Below, in pieces: positions 28,501 to 42,525 of a stretch of DNA of 64,000 bases. The DNA is taken from assembly GCA_037179385.1 (NCBI GenBank), contig CM074196.1, positions 32,016,486-32,080,485 of the forward strand, read 5' to 3'. The notes beneath the pieces were generated by a model, which was not told the DNA's origin, did no database searches, and saw only the letters and a program-made list of their open reading frames with translations. The number at the start of each line of letters is the position of its first letter. The stretch's first letter is position 1. A program made the translations under genes and the position numbers. The DNA is from Holothuria scabra (lineage: Eukaryota > Echinodermata > Holothuroidea > Aspidochirotida > Holothuriidae).

Positions 28501-31500
28501 CAAGCAGTTACTTCTAGTAAATATCGCATTTGAGGAGAAAAATTGTTGTCACATGACTCTCAACAGCCAATCATGAAACAGAACAGCCTACTACACCATG
28601 GGCGCAAATCCCGGGGGGCAAGGGGGGCCTTAGCCCCCTCAAGTGAAAAAGTGGGGGCCAAATCGTAATTTGCCCCCCCCCCCCTCAAAAAAAAAAATTG
28701 AGTAGACCTAAAAATATGGTCACCTTTTTTTCGGTTTTTTCGTTCGAAAACAGTTTTTCTGAAGCTTCGGAAACGCTAGAACTCAAGAGCTTCCGGGGGC
28801 TTAGCGCTTCGCGCTCGCGGTGCCCGCCAAGCGTGCACAGTTTAATACTCATGGACACATCAAAAGGATTTTCGCCCCCACTCTCAAACAGAGGTTTGCG
28901 CCCCTGTACTACACTACTTCAATTTGGGGTGACTACTCTTGCCCTTTAAATAACTGTTGGGACATAAAATGCTGAGATGGCATTAAACTTAGAAGGCGGA
29001 GTCGAAGGATCTCCCCATGCATCGCTGTGTGGGGACAGGTGTGAATAAATTGGTGGGAGACCAGAAAGGAGCCATTGCTCAGAATTCTAACTCTGCTTTA
29101 AAGTAAGTTTATCAAATTTACGTGAGAGTGGATTCACTGCTGAACCATTTAAGAAGGAGCGAACCGCAAAAAACCGAAAAAGTACATGCATTCAACTGAA
29201 ACAATTATTAGCTACCCGTAAAAACCTTTATTGCCTTCACATCGGCGAAATCAACTGAACTTGTCAAAGCCCTTTCTACTATCCGAACTTTTTACCACCC
29301 ACATAACAATCAAAAGTAACATTACACACTTTGCAAATTGAAAAATCATGAGATTAGGTTAATCCTCCTCATGTAGAATACAATGAGCGAAATACCGAAT
29401 TAGTAGAGAAATAGAGGAAGTTGTAGGTCTTTGGGCTATCAACATTTTTTCATGAAGGTGTAACTGAAACCATTTTGTACTTTCACACTTTAGGGTCTGA
29501 TGCCTGTTGTTTGGAGCTATTGCATTATTTTAGACCTACATATTGATATATTTTCGTCGCCAGTTGAAACGAAAAGTACACTGCAGTCGACAACAACGAA
29601 AAGGAAATACAATTTGAGAGAAAATGCAGTCACCCCAATATGGATTACTGTAGTAGCCTATCTTATTACATGAATGAGCTACGGTATCTTGAATCAATTG
29701 AAATATTTTTCTTACTGAATTGAAAAAAGTGCGGAAAACGGCATGCACTTGGTTTGCGATATTCAACGCTTGAAAAATAATTGGACGTAACCATGACAGA
29801 GAAAGCAGGAACCGAGAGTCCCCAACCCACTCAAACGCCTTGCCCCGATTGCCCCTCCTCCAATGAAATTCGAAGGTAAAAATATATATTTGACGGGCAA
29901 AGTGTGTTTAAGACAAACACTTCAAAATCAAACCTTAAAAGTATGGATATTTAGTGTAAGACTAAAAAGTGTCATTCCTTTTATCTGAGAGGCAGCACAG
30001 CCAAAAATTTCTCTTCACACCACTATTTGACGATTAGAAATATATATTTTCAGGGAAATGTATACGCAACTTACAATTTTAGACAGTTTTCGAGGAAGAA
30101 ACATCTTAATGCAAATTTATGCAAGCTTATTTCAAATGATGATTGGTTAGTTACTGTCAACCGATGACAGTGGTACATTTTTATCTGTTAATTTGCTGAC
30201 CATTTTACAGTTTGCTCATTTTATTGTTAAGGTAAAAATTTATTGAAAACTAAAGTTTAAATTAACAACACCTTAGATTCCACTTACAAGCACGGGAGAT
30301 GCCATTTCCGGCTGTCTGAGGATTTTTCAGAATTTTCTGCACGCTTCGCGCCAACTGATGGTGGCGCTCCGTTCAGATAGTGTCATTACTTCTTGCCCTA
30401 CTGTCTGAACACTTGCCCGCCCCAGCTCCAAATGAAAAGCCTGCTTTCGTCACTGATAGAAGAGACATGAAGAAATTTGTGATATAGTTGTTGCTTTTTC
30501 AAAATTATTATAAGCGACTGCTCTTGCCCTCGAAAGAGCTACAGGCGCGAAGCGCGTCCCACTTCCTAAAATACACACTCTGCAGTACGCCGGGGTACAT
30601 CTCATAATGCATATTTGACTTCTCATGCCCTTGAGAGAGCTACAGACACGAAGCACGCTCCGCTTCCTAAAATACAGTCACACCGCGTCTACGCCGGGGT
30701 ATTTCATCGCATAATTCATATTCGACGAATGACGACTTGGGACACGACTCAAAAGCATCTACACAAATTTACATTCCTCTGTGATCTGGTGTTATCCTAT
30801 ATTTTTGTGATAAACAACTTGGTCTTACTCTGCCGTCGTCACGGTTAGCATTCCATTTTAGTGTGTTTGTTTGGGTGAGATAAATGTTAGGTTACGGGTC
30901 AGCTAATCTCTGGATGATGTAGCCTATAGAGCGTTATAACGGGGGCCCTACACAAAAGAAGATCACTGCCATCTCGCCTGAACGATCAAGTGTGACTGCA
31001 TTGGAAGGACTGGAATCGTATGAACACTTTATGCTAGATCGTACTATAACCATGACTATGAAAAAGAAATGTAATTTTACAGTGAAACTGAATACTGGCA
31101 GATGGATTCTGAGTAGCAAACATATTACAGTTTTTCATTAAACAGCCATATCTTATATGACTGTACGTATGCAACCATTTTCCCTCAATACTAAACTTGA
31201 AGACCATTTTAGAGTTCAGAAATAAAAGTGGCTTCATAGGTACCGTTAATATTGGATTTACATACAACTGTAAAATAACAGGTTGAGCACCGGAATCCCA
31301 GCTTTCAGTATTACTGTAAAATACGGTAACGAGTTTATATTAACAGTGCATTACTCTTTACTTGCAGTGCTATAGTATCACGTGTTACAACTACAAGTCG
31401 GTATAGAATATGAAGTAGTTCATTACAGGGGCGTAGTTCTGGTTCGTGGGTTGGGGGCGGGTTCCAACGACCAGTCGAACCCTGGATCGTGTCCCGGACC

Positions 31501-34500
31501 GGATTAATGTATAAACATTCCATTCATACAAACACGAGCGCATACGTAAACACACACAGGTTACACATGCAAACACACTCAAACTGGCGTTTTTCTGGAA
31601 CCCCTCAAGTCATTTCGCATATTATATTTTGTTTATTCTGTCTGCTGTTTCTTAATATGCCTCAATTATTGGCGAAAAAAAGGTATATTCGCTCCAATAT
31701 TTTCACTGAGGTGACATCCCCCCCCCCCCCCGCCCCAGGATCGATCACCCTGGTTCATCGGTGAGTCACTTGGGAGCTCTGAGTAGTCGGCGGCTAGAAA
31801 AATGCTACCCTGGGAGGTAGCTTGGACAAGCACTCATGGGAGGCACTTCAAATACTGCTTACGCAGAGCAGCCTGTGGTATGGGACTTAAAAAAAAATCA
31901 GGGGCAGTTTCCCCCATCAACCAAATTATTAGGGGTGTTCCAACAACCACCCAAGTTCGTTGCCCCGTTGCAGGTTGGTGCAGTTCTAACAGCCATAGAA
32001 TGTCATTTCAGTCATTTTCAGAGTTGATCAGGCGTACACGTAAGATTTTGGGGGAGGGGAGAGACATCCGTGAGCCTATGATTGGTATTCATTATAGCTT
32101 TTCGGGATACCGTTAGTATTTCCTTCACATCTAGCCTAAATGCGGCTTCTATAGGGAATGTGAAGTTCCATTTCCAGTGCTCTCTGAAGCGCTTTTTCCC
32201 AGCATTTTCTGCACTGAGGCTTGGCTAAAATGGTGGTGTTGCTCATAAATGAGTTATGGAAACTTTTTAAAGCTTTGGAAATGAAAAAATCGGATGTTGA
32301 CGGTGGTACTTGATCGTCATGTGGCATCCGCATCTACACTGCAAATTACGTTACTACAGTCAGGAGTTGCAAAAGACAGTGATGTTCACACTTTGAAAGA
32401 ATATGAAAATTTGGGTGGTCGATCCCCTGGAAAAAGGCTAACTTCCCCACTGGGGAGGGTGCGGATAGGCCCCTTTCATCCTCTTGGATCCCTTTCCAAT
32501 GTCATAAATCCACTCTCATGCCAAAATCATGACTACGCACCCGAATGTAATTCAAGTATTCTGTCCGTAAAATTTGATCGATCTCTTGGGATACGACTTT
32601 TATCATACATGGGAGTGACGTCAGTTACATTGGTGACCTTATGCTAAACTTGAAACTGTATACGATGTTTAATTTCAGTTGTGATATCTTCTACGATCAG
32701 TCAGTATACTTAATACCCCATATTTAATCTCGTTGCCTCTAGCAACGGAAAGGACAGTATGGTATAGCTCACTTGTACCCCTCGAAAATCTAGTTCATGA
32801 CCCATCTTTGATACACACCTGATTTCCCTAGGGATTTCCTGTGAGGAGCGTGAACTTTTCGTGTGGCTTTATAAGGATTTAAAAGGGCGTTCAACGTTCA
32901 ATACCCGTAAACTGTTCCCTGTTCCCGCTAAACATATATGAGTATGTGCTTGACGAAACAACTGCAAGGCGGTATACGTGTCTACCGTGTACTTACATAT
33001 AAGACTAAAAACCATAGCTTCTGAGAAAGCCAAGGGAAGCATTATACGGTGACTAAACTAACGAAGTGGACGTTAAGTAGCAGTCTACAGATCATTGTCC
33101 TGCCGAAGTATTTGAGCAAACATTCATCTGGTGGATTACAACAATTGTCCTGAAACTGGGCAAATTTGTCCTGACCTCACTGAACTTTGAATTTGTTTGG
33201 GAATCCTTTGCGTATTTGTTTAAGATTCTTAGTAACAAATACACAAAAGAGGAGAAGAATGTACATATTACGTAAAGAATACTCAGGCCAATAAGATTGC
33301 TCATTTCATCCTTGGTGGTTCTGGTTCAGTCACTTTGGAAAAGGTATATCGTCGCTATCGGCACGACGGGCCTTTCTTTCCCTAAAGCACAACATTATCA
33401 CATTGGCATTCGTGTTGACACATGGCTCTCAAGAGTTAATAGTGAAACACAAACAGGACATCTTATAGCCTGCGTAGCGCCTCTGTGGCTGCAGCCCCCT
33501 TTTTTCGTAGCGACGAACTGGTCGAAAAAATTCGTCCGCCCCGCGGGCTAGACATCTTACTACGCTACTTTCAATTTAACAACTGCATTTATAAGGCTTT
33601 ACTTTTAGGCTCTTCTTTTTCTACTTTTGAGCACTTCTATTTCTGTCCTACCACATAGGTCTATACCTGAACACATAGCCTGAACACCTGAGTTCAGCGG
33701 CATGGTTGGTACTGTGCCCCATTTTTCTCTTAATTTTGACAGTGTTCAACTCTTAGGGTAACATCGATCCCCTGCCCGTCCGGTGTGGCAGTTTTTTTGG
33801 TCCTCTGTCCGACGGGACCAAAAAAACTGGAGTTTCTCAGTTTTTTTGGTCCTAGGACAAGAAAACCTAGTTTTTTTGGTCTCGGGTAGGACAAAAAAAG
33901 CTAGATGTTTTGGTCCGGGTCTAGCTTTTTTGGTCCCACGAAATAGAAGCTTTTTTCGGTCAGCTTCACTGATCGATTTTGTACGGTGGCCGAGAGGGGA
34001 CAAGAAAAAATGGTGATTTTGAGATTTCTGAGAGAGATGGTGAACTCTGAGACAATTAAGATGCCGACAAAAAAAACCACATTATTCTTTTTTGGTGGTT
34101 CCCTCCCGGCAAAATACTATAAATGCAATGACAAATTGTATGACGAAATACAAGATATTACAGGACCTCAATGACGCGATAGAGGCGAATCTTGACCGAA
34201 CAAAATGTAAAAATGGGGGTGGGGGACTAAAATTTATCCACATTCTTTTGTTTTACAATGAGGCTATGGCATTGAGAAAATAAATAGGTAACATCAGTTT
34301 ATGCAAAAAGAGAGAACAAGTGGCGTGCCCCTGATAGATAGTTGACACCCAGGGTTAAACCACCTCTTTTAGTTCAGAATGAGTCTAGTGCCATCCTGGT
34401 GTGGGGATTAAGGGTGCCGTAGGCATACATGGATCATTGTCATATTGTCATTCCTATTTGCTGGCTAAATATAAAACAAAAGTGCTTTCTATGAGGAGGC

Positions 34501-37500
34501 AGAATATATTTGTCTATGCGGAGGGCTGCTCCTTCAGCATGCGAATGGGAACCGCTTTCTAACTGCTGACAGTGCAAGTAAATTAATTAACAAAAACAAC
34601 GAAATACATGTGAATACCTGTTGCATATTGAAAGGCATTTTCAACAGTTTGGTTTGAGCATAAAGGATAATATGCATGGGCTGTATGGTAATTCCCTGCG
34701 TAGGCTAGTAGACAATCCTACAAAATGTTTCAGTGACTATTTCAACATCCAAAGCTAAACTTGAAAAAGTGTTCACTCTTTGCCATCACTTTGCAGTGAA
34801 ATAAAACTGGAATACGAGGTCCATATGTATATGCTTCCGGTAATTTGATAGCACTAATCTCAGGCTAAAGGTCCTTTTTAAGCAGGCGAACGCAACGCAT
34901 TAAGATATATAAAGTTTTCATACCCGGAAGATCCATTGACGTCACCAAGGCGGGGGGGGGGGGGGGGGGTGCGAACGATCCTCCTGTGCTTTTTTTACAT
35001 AAACGTTGACCATATGACTATTTTACCCCTTTTTGTAAAGTGTCTCAGTCCGCTGGCAAGTCCTATTGGACGTATGTAGCTACACCTTTCCATAGTGTTA
35101 TGATCATATATATCTAATAGGCTAGTGCTTTTCATGAAATACCTTTAGAGTATGTTTTTTAACAGAACCATTTTTATTGAAAATATATTAGAGCGATGTG
35201 TTCATCTCTTGGATTCTGTTCATTTTGGGTGGGTAAACTGCTTCATGTCAGTATAGGCTCATTATACATTAATACTAAAACGAAAGTGCATATGCGGGAT
35301 ATTTCAAATTGACTTAAAATCTCAATGAAGTGACGGTACCGATATTTAAGGGATAAGTCGCATTTGGCTGACTATATTACACTCTAAAAAAGTTGATTAA
35401 AAAAATTCACCAACATTGGTCACGTATGTCAAATACCTGAAATTGGTTGAATTTTACTCAATAATTGTTGACTAATGGGTTACCCAAGAGGTTTTTTACC
35501 ACTTAATTGAGTAACCAGCCTGTGGTTTAACCAAATAAACAACACATATTGGGGAAAACTTACCCAATTTCAGGTATTTGACATACGTGACCAGTGTTGG
35601 TGAATTTTTTTAACCAACTTTTTAAGAGTGTATGGTGAATGAACCGTCTAGACTCCAAGTTGGCAAAATAAGGGTCGAGGCGAAGTCGAGTCCATTATGT
35701 TGCTAATTTGGAGTCAAGACGGCTTATGAGACAGTAACGATCAGACAAATGTGGTTTATTCCTACCACTGAAAATGTGTGAAAAACTTTACCTTTATCAC
35801 TGTCTTTAAGTTTATTGACCGTGAGCAGTGAAACAACAAATCTCTGCTGGAAATGGAACTTCTCAGTGTCTTCGGCCCGGTTAATTTCAGCTAAATATCC
35901 CTTATTTTTTGAAACACATGGTTGGAAATTTATACTTCCGCTATGAATGTTTACTACATGCCAAAGAGGGACCTGTTTGACAGCTAGAGTCTAAATAGGG
36001 TGGTCGAAAAGGTTCTCCACTGAGTCAAAGCGTCGTTTGTTCCTCCGTTTATTGCACCAGCTGGCCATTTAACTGTTTTATACTTGGAAATAGTCTTTCC
36101 ATGCATGCCTTTAAGGCCCAATTCTCTCACCCCAAACAGTACCAATGCTCCTAACCTTCTTACTTAAGCCCCTTCCGCAATTGTCTGAAATTCATCCTCA
36201 TCCAGACACACTTTCTCAGTTTATTGCTTCAGGGTGAGTATGTATGTAATCAAAACACTCTCAGCGCAGTTAATGCTGTGCAATACAAGCTTTGGTGTCT
36301 TGCACTGTTTTGCTCTGCACTGTTTGAATTAGCAGTCAATCAAAGTGCCGAGCCAATTGAGTCGGAGTTTCTGTTACCCCACACAAGAAGTGTAGTTTGG
36401 GGTGAGAGGATTGGTCCTTTGATTTAAACTACGAAAATCTAAAACCTGCACTTCAATTATGTTAAATTAATCACACACATGTCAAGAAAAACAAATGCAA
36501 AATTTCTCAATTGAATGACTCATGGTTTTTATTTGTATAAAGTTTGATTTATGCCTGATCAAAATCACGATTTGCCACTCTAAGTTCCCATTTAAAATGT
36601 TACTGTATGGAGACCTTAACGATTTGCTTGCTTTTAAAATCAACTGTTTGCTTTTACTCCCTTGTTTTGGTCTTGACTTTTGCCCAATAAAGAAATAAAA
36701 CCAGGGCTATTTCTTTCTGTATTAAGAAAAAAAATATATAAGCAGGAACAAAACAAAGAAAATTTTAGAAACTTCTGTGCAATATCTTCACTCATTTGTA
36801 AAACTTCTACTTCCACCCAGCACACCCATGCATGAAAGATGCCTATGGCTACGCTAGCTACAATCCTCGACAAAAATACATGGGATCGGGGAGTTGCAAG
36901 TCCCTGATGGGACAAGCCCCGATCCCGTATCAAGGTTGAAGTTTCAGGACGCCTTGGGCTGCCACGACATTGAATGGGGGAGTGATGGGGGATGATGATC
37001 CGTTCATTGCCTGTTTTGCTTGTTTTTCCCATTTTTTGTCGAGGATTGTAGCCTAACACAAGTTAATTGTCAATTTCTTGTGTTTGGAGACGCACAGAAA
37101 AATTAATGAATGAAAATGGTTAGGTGGTGGCATTATCTAATACTACGCATGCAGTCCCTTGTTTCAATTTTGAATTTTAGGCGTTACCGTTGTGCTTCAT
37201 TCGGGGCATTGTTGCGGAGGTAGCACGCCCCTTATCAGCTTCCGTAGGCTATCGACCCCGTGACCTCTCTCGTTGTTGTGGCCGAATTTTCAAGTGACAT
37301 AAGTGACATACATGACATACATAATGCCAGAGGAACAATGTTTATCAGGACGCAAAAAGTCTGGGGAGTCTGAACAACATCGGGGTGGGGGGGGGGGGAC
37401 GGGGGCTAGGCCCCACCCTAGGCACTCTGTGGCTACGCGACTGACTTCAAAGTATCTGCGGTCTTTAATCCTACCCCATCTTACCAGGGAGGTGCAACTA

Positions 37501-40500
37501 GATCACACCTCCCTGTTCGCACAAAGATGCTACCTCTCTAACTACAAGACAGGATATCCGTTAAGAACGCATAATGACGAAGTTCGACCACCGTTGCCAT
37601 GCATTTACCAATGAAAGAGTTGTCTACGAAGGAACCCAGTGAATATCCACACAAAAAATTGAATAAATCTTATGCAAGCGATTTGTCAGGTCTTTGGTGT
37701 TTTCACTTAGCCTACAACTGAGAGTTTCCACAGTTTATCATTTTCGTTAGTATGCCACCTTTGGGTAATTGTGGGCTCGGAATCTCTGCAAGTGCCCTGT
37801 ACACACATCGCAAAACCGGCCTGCCCTTACGGCAAAACCAGGATAATTTCTGTGTTGAGTTTGAGTTTATTTCCACAGTTTAAATACAAAATGATACAAT
37901 ATTTAAACAAGGCGGTGAAGGAGGACTGAGAAAGTAAAGCTTATGCTAGTAGACCCATTTACAAAAAGGAAAGAAAGAAAAAAAAAAAAAAAAAAACAAA
38001 TAAAAAAAACCCAAATCATAGTCCCATACACACATAATATGGATGACGAACAGTACCATGGAGGCATTATTTTTTCCCACCAGTCGTTCCTTTAGCCCGC
38101 ATGAGTACAGTGCACCCGGACCGAAGTACATAGACGTCAGAAAATAGCTCTATTGTGCCTAAGGTGAAATAAAAATGAAACCACACGGAAAAAACTAGAG
38201 TAGAGAACAAGTGAGAACGAATTACCCTTAAAGTTATAGTGGTGCCCAATTTGACTGGCATTGTTCTGTTAAGATCGCGCAAAATGTGGGTTCGTTATTA
38301 ATTCAAAACTTTACACGCGAAAAAAGTGCATTATTTCATTTTTATCGTAATAAAGTTGTGAACATATAGAGGGTCCCGGTCCCACGAGAATGTCATCCTT
38401 GCAAGTAACGTACCCATCCCAAACATAGCCCCACGTTATAGAAATGAATTATCTGACCTTTTCGGGGCTTTGGAGCCCCTGTGACAATTTGCCCCCGGCT
38501 CATCGGTAGCATGGTGATAGAATGGACCCACCCCTACATGAATCATCCCCATAGTCCGGCGAAACATTTTTGAAATATTTACCACACTCTAAAAAATATT
38601 TAAACGATTTTGTATTAAAATTAGGATACTCACGAAAATGAGTATTTCTACTCGAAATAAGTGAGTACTTCAACTCAATTTGTGTAAAATTTTGCACGAA
38701 TTCAGCAATTTGTGTAAAATTTTGCACAAATTCAGTTGAAGTACTAACTTATTTCGAGTAGAAATACTCATTTTCGTGAGTATCCTAATTTTTAAACAAA
38801 ATCGTTTAAATATTTTTTAGAGTGCATAATGACCGTTGAAAGTCGCAATGCCAAAATGACCGTTGAAAGTAGCAATTTGTACGCTATATATATATGCTAC
38901 GCAATTTTTCGGACTTTTTCGGGGCTGTGGTGCCCCAGTACCAATTTCCCCCCGGTTAGCAGAAGCATAATGATAGAACGGACTCACCCCTACATGAATC
39001 ACCCCCGTTATCCCCCAAACCATTTTCGAAATGTTTTCGAAAATGACCATTGAAAGTTCGAAGAAACCCCCCGACCGTCGAGATGGCACTTATCAACTTC
39101 CGTACAGCCGTTATTTGGTTCGCTCCACAGCGTAGCGTTATCGTTCGCTGTCTACTGAGTAGGTTGCCGTGAGTTGTATTGGTACGTATTCGTGCATGTT
39201 TGTTCGGAGTGTGAACTCTCTGCACTTACGTGCGTGTATAGTGTCCGTATGCCTCACGGACCATTTCAGCTAGCATCAGACCAAAAAAACTGAGTGCATA
39301 ACCATATTTTTCTGTCCTAGGACAGCTTCCCAAAAAAACTACGTCACCGGTCTCATGTGAAACAATAACGTAAACATATTGCTCGGTCTCTGTTTGTAAG
39401 TGTATTTGATAATAAAACGTGACATGCATTCGATGCATATCTCCACGAAATATCTTTATCTTAACTTGTTTCTTTCAAGAAAATATATACCTGGAGACAG
39501 AAATCGCAAATAACATCAGCGTCGGTTGCCTCTTGACAACCTGCGGAGGTACATGTGCACGGATCTCATAAATTCCTGCTGCCTCTCTCGAGGTTAATAA
39601 CCCTACAAACGTTTTAATAACTTAAATCCTTGCGGTATCATCGATATTATTTGCGAACTGAAGATTAGTTTGGGGGATTTGACAAGTAGTCCTAGGAACT
39701 GAATTCATCTGAGTCTTGTTTATGAACTCGTAAACGAAGAAGTTTCGTCAGCCTCTTTCCAACCTACCAAACCGAAGTTAGTGATCATCTTTCGTGTCAG
39801 ATTTCCGTCAAACTTCAAACTTTGTCTGTTTGAAGTGTTATTGAAGAAATTATCGATAATCTGATAATGAACAACATTTAGATTTTGTTAAAAATTTGTT
39901 TCGTTGATTAATTGTTGAAAATGCAATTAGTTGACTTCGGTAGCAATTTACAAGAGAGTGTTGACATGTACTAGAATTACCACTAAACCCTTTCAAGCTT
40001 ACGACATCGAATTAAAGTGTACCTCAAGTCAAAAAATTCAAAAATATTAATTAAACAGCATGACAAATGAATTCTAACCACGGACTTCCTACACATGGAC
40101 AGAGCATACTGCACGGTAGATTGGCGCTGCGGGACGTGTGAGAAAAAGCGCATCAAGATGGTCGTCTGCTATGGTTTTGTGTTAAAGTTTGGACTTGCTC
40201 AAATATATCCCCATACTTTGCAAGAAATTTGAAATAGTTTTGAAATATGGCAAGCTAAGGTCACAATCACTTCACGTGTTGCAGGAATATATGATATTTT
40301 TTCCCCATTTAAGTTTAAGTTTGGTTTAAAATATTACAGAGTCGTCTTCAAATCAGACGATTTATAGCTTCACGGCGGCCATCTTCAATTGGTGCGCCTT
40401 TTTCGTCCCATTTCGGTGGCGACCATCTACAGATAGGACGCACGTGTTACATGCTCTGTCCATGTATGTAAGTCCGTGATTCTAACAGTCCAATTCCCAT

Positions 40501-42478
40501 TTTTGTAGACATTCCTGAGCTGAGATATAAAATGTTGAAGTTTATTCATTCAAAACAAATTGGTCCATTGTGCAACAATTTGTGACTTTCTTGTTGTACA
40601 ACCGACATCAATTGCTTTGTTTTACTTTAAAATAAAAATGTTTATATGACCTCGAATACTTCTTGTTTTCCTGGATAGCATGTTGCACAGAGAGTGCTTA
40701 ATTAGTAACATCACCCCATAAGAGTAAGATTGCTATCACACCTTGATACAAGGTGAAGTTTCCAAAAATCAAAGAAATACAAAGATTGTAATTTGAGTAG
40801 TACAACAATGACATCACAAATTACTGAGCAATATACCATTTTGAGTTGAGTGTATTAACTTCAACATTTTATATCTCAGCTCAGGAATGTCCTATGAAGA
40901 TGGGAGTTGGACTGTTAGGATTCATTTTCCATGCGCTTCAATGTATATTTTTGAATTTTTTGACTTGAGGTACATTTTAACGTAAACCAGAAAGCCAAAA
41001 GGCTTAGTGATTCCTTGCTGCTGAAATGTAAGGCCTTTTTTCACATTGACATTGCTTTGCAATGTTTTTCAATTAACAGGGCTCCATAATGTGCCCACAA
41101 AGTACACATCCAAGGCATCGAATCTTCCTACATTGAGATCCCCGTTGCCCGTCGTGAACCCAAATGACATTTGACCTCCACCAAAAACTTCTGGGACCAT
41201 GTATTCACTATGTGCCATCTACATGACAAGTTACAGGACCCTACAAGTGACCTTTCTTGAAAGACTGTGAAGGAAAGCTTGTCAGGCTTTGAACATGCTG
41301 ACTCCAAATGAACTTTGACCTTTGGGAAAATCAATAGGGATCATCTGCTAAATATGACCAATCCACACAATAAATGTGAGATTAGTCACAATTACCCTTC
41401 TTGAGATACTGTGTTTACAAGCAATTTCTAAGGAATTTACCTTTTGACCTCTCGTGACCCCAAATGACCTTTGACCTCCACGAAAATCGATACGGATCAT
41501 CTACTCAATATGACCAACCCACACACCAAATATGAGCATAGTCACATGTACCATTCTCGAGTTATCGTGTTTACGAAGTTTTCACCTTTTGACCTCTCAT
41601 GACCCCAAATGACCTTTGACCTCCACGAAAATCGATACGGATCATCTACTCAATATGACCAACCCACACACCAAATATGAGCATAGTCACATGTACCATT
41701 CTCGAGTTATCGTGTTTACGAAGTTTTCACCTTTTGACCTCTGGTGACCCCAAATGACCTTTGATCTCCACCAAAATCAATAGGGATCATTTACTCAATA
41801 TGGCCAATGCACACACCAAATATGAGATTAGTCACACTTACCCTTCTTCAGATACCGTGTTTACAAGCAATTTCTAAGGAATTTACATATTGACCTCTGG
41901 TGACCCCAAATGACCTTTGACCTCCACGAAAATCGATACGGATCATCTACTCAATATGATCAACCCACGCACCAAATATGAGCATAGTCACATGTACCGT
42001 TCTCGAGTTATTGTGTTTACGAAGTTTTCACCTTTTGACCTCTGGTGACCCCAAATGACCTTTGATCTCCACCAAAAACAATAGGGATCATCTACTTAAT
42101 ATGGCAAATGCACACACCAAATATGAGATTAGTCACACTTACCCTTCTTCAGATACCGTGTTTACAAGCAATTTCTAAGGAATTTACCTATTGACCTCTG
42201 GTGACCACAAATGACCTTTGACCTCCACGAAAATCGATAGGGATCATCTACTCAATATGACCAATGCACACACTAAATATGAGCATAGTCACATGTACCG
42301 TTCTCGAGATATCGTGTTTACAATGTTTTGACCTTTTGACCTCTCGTGACCCCAAATGACCTTTGATCTCCACCAAAAACAATAGGGATCATCTACTCAA
42401 TATGAACAACCTACACACCAAATACGAGGTTAGTCACACTTACCCTTCTTGAGATATCGTGTTTACAAGCCAAAGCGT

Positions 42479-42525
<47 letters not shown>

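Noticed and set aside
31802..32647. Run of plus-strand open frames of 63-117 codons
   Set aside because: No domain, no consistent splice signals, and GC- and C-run-rich repeat sequence next to them.
41130..42475. CRISPR-like array
   Set aside because: The units are contiguous diverged 145/156-bp satellites without short repeats and unique spacers, in a eukaryotic intron.
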